From Promethearchaeia archaeon (GTDB lineage Archaea > Asgardarchaeota > Lokiarchaeia > Sigyniarchaeales > SOKP01), in assembly GCA_029856145.1 (NCBI GenBank), contig JAHQWK010000011.1:117506-181505 (forward strand): a DNA stretch of 64,000 nt, given 5' to 3'. A model generated the notes under the pieces. It worked only from the letters and a program-made list of their open reading frames with translations, was not told where the DNA came from and did no database searches. The position numbers and the translations under genes were made by a program. Shown here piece by piece: positions 63,107-64,000 of this stretch (position 1 is its first letter; each line of letters starts with the position of its first letter).

Positions 63107-63168
63107 AGGAAATTTTATTTTTTTATTAATAATAAGAATTTTTATGGCTTTTTCTATTATTATTTACC

Positions 63169-63882
63169 ATGGTTGCTAAGAATTTGGATGAGATAATTAA
63201 GGAACAATTAAACTACACCTTAAAGGAAACAGAATTTTCTAACTTGGGGGAATTTTATCAAGGAAAAGTTAGAGATAACTATACAAAAAAAGATAAAAGA
63301 ATAATTATTGCAACAGATCGTTTAAGTGCTTTTGATAGAGTAATAACTACAATTCCATTTAAAGGGCAATTATTAAACCAGGTTTCATCCTTCTGGTTTG
63401 AAAAAACTAAAGAAATTGTTAAAAATCACATTATTGATATACCAGATCCGAATGTATCTGTCGTTCATCAATGCAAGACAGTTCCAGTCGAAGTAGTTAT
63501 AAGAGGGTATTTGACTGGAAGCATGTGGCGTGATTATGATAAAGGAAAACCCACTTCTGGTATAATGCCTCCAAACGGAATGAAAAAAAATCAGAAATTT
63601 GATGAAATAATAGTTACCCCCTCAACAAAAGCAGAATCAGGTCATGATATTTACCTACCAAGAGAAGAGATCCTAAAGCGTGGTTTGGTTGATAAAGATG
63701 TTTATGAACAAATCGAAGAAGCTGCGTTTAAATTATTTAAATTCGGACAAGAGTTTTGTGAAAAGAATGGTCTTATTTTGGTCGATACCAAGTATGAATT
63801 TGGGGTAAAAGAAGGAGAATTAATGGTTATTGATGAAATTCATACTCAAGACTCATCTAGATTCTGTATCATCGATACTTAA
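63169..63882 (+). CDS. purC: Phosphoribosylaminoimidazole-succinocarboxamide synthase, interrupted by in-frame TAA at 63880-63882
   Basis: YQGKVRDNY, DRLSAFDRV, EVVIRGYLTGSMW, DEIHTQDSSRF; the frame continues after TAA as NEKFEKGDDPDILDKEIFRGWLMES, the expected PurC C-terminus. Confidence 0.88.
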   Translation: MVAKNLDEIIKEQLNYTLKETEFSNLGEFYQGKVRDNYTKKDKRIIIATDRLSAFDRVITTIPFKGQLLNQVSSFWFEKTKEIVKNHIIDIPDPNVSVVHQCKTVPVEVVIRGYLTGSMWRDYDKGKPTSGIMPPNGMKKNQKFDEIIVTPSTKAESGHDIYLPREEILKRGLVDKDVYEQIEEAAFKLFKFGQEFCEKNGLILVDTKYEFGVKEGELMVIDEIHTQDSSRFCIIDT

Positions 63883-64000
63883 AACGAAAAGTTTGAAAAA
63901 GGAGATGATCCCGATATATTAGATAAAGAAATCTTTAGAGGGTGGCTTATGGAAAGTTACCCCACAATTTTTCCTGATAGTAAACCCGATGAAGTTATTC

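Noticed and set aside
1-64000. CRISPR arrays, rRNA genes, tRNA genes, transposases
   Set aside because: None recognised by reading both strands; tRNAs in particular could be missed without tRNAscan-SE.

Overview
AT-rich archaeal chromosome segment. The archaeal calls are RadA, an A/V-type ATP synthase operon, the tRNA-splicing endonuclease and a MEMO1-family protein. An Asgard-like lineage is a guess from overall flavour and was not tested. Main blocks: sugar metabolism (GalT-like, NDP-sugar pyrophosphorylase, GH57, degenerate PGM, GH13, GlmS, GlmM-like); tandem orphan DppB permeases; radA plus three OsmC-like genes; a candidate radical-SAM/SPASM peptide-maturation operon; a complete-looking A-ATP synthase operon with TWO A subunits; a decayed/plastic region at ~36.5-40.7 kb with a structured-RNA candidate; two VIT1-like genes; a 2-hydroxyacyl-CoA dehydratase-like cluster; a GlcD/Hdr-like/FGGY kinase cluster; and purC with an in-frame stop at the window end. 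Most interesting observations: (1) twin small membrane peptides with a shared YP[AS]GTxYSxV tail flanking a SPASM radical SAM enzyme and a methyltransferase; (2) a 54-bp promoter segment with 13-bp inverted-repeat arms that is in opposite orientation in two otherwise direct tandem copies of a permease locus (inverton-like); (3) a divergent second ATP synthase A subunit with GERGNE changed to GEPGNE; (4) a GC-rich three-stem RNA-like element at 36548-36666. Everything was read by eye from the sequence and the supplied ORF translations. No database search was run.
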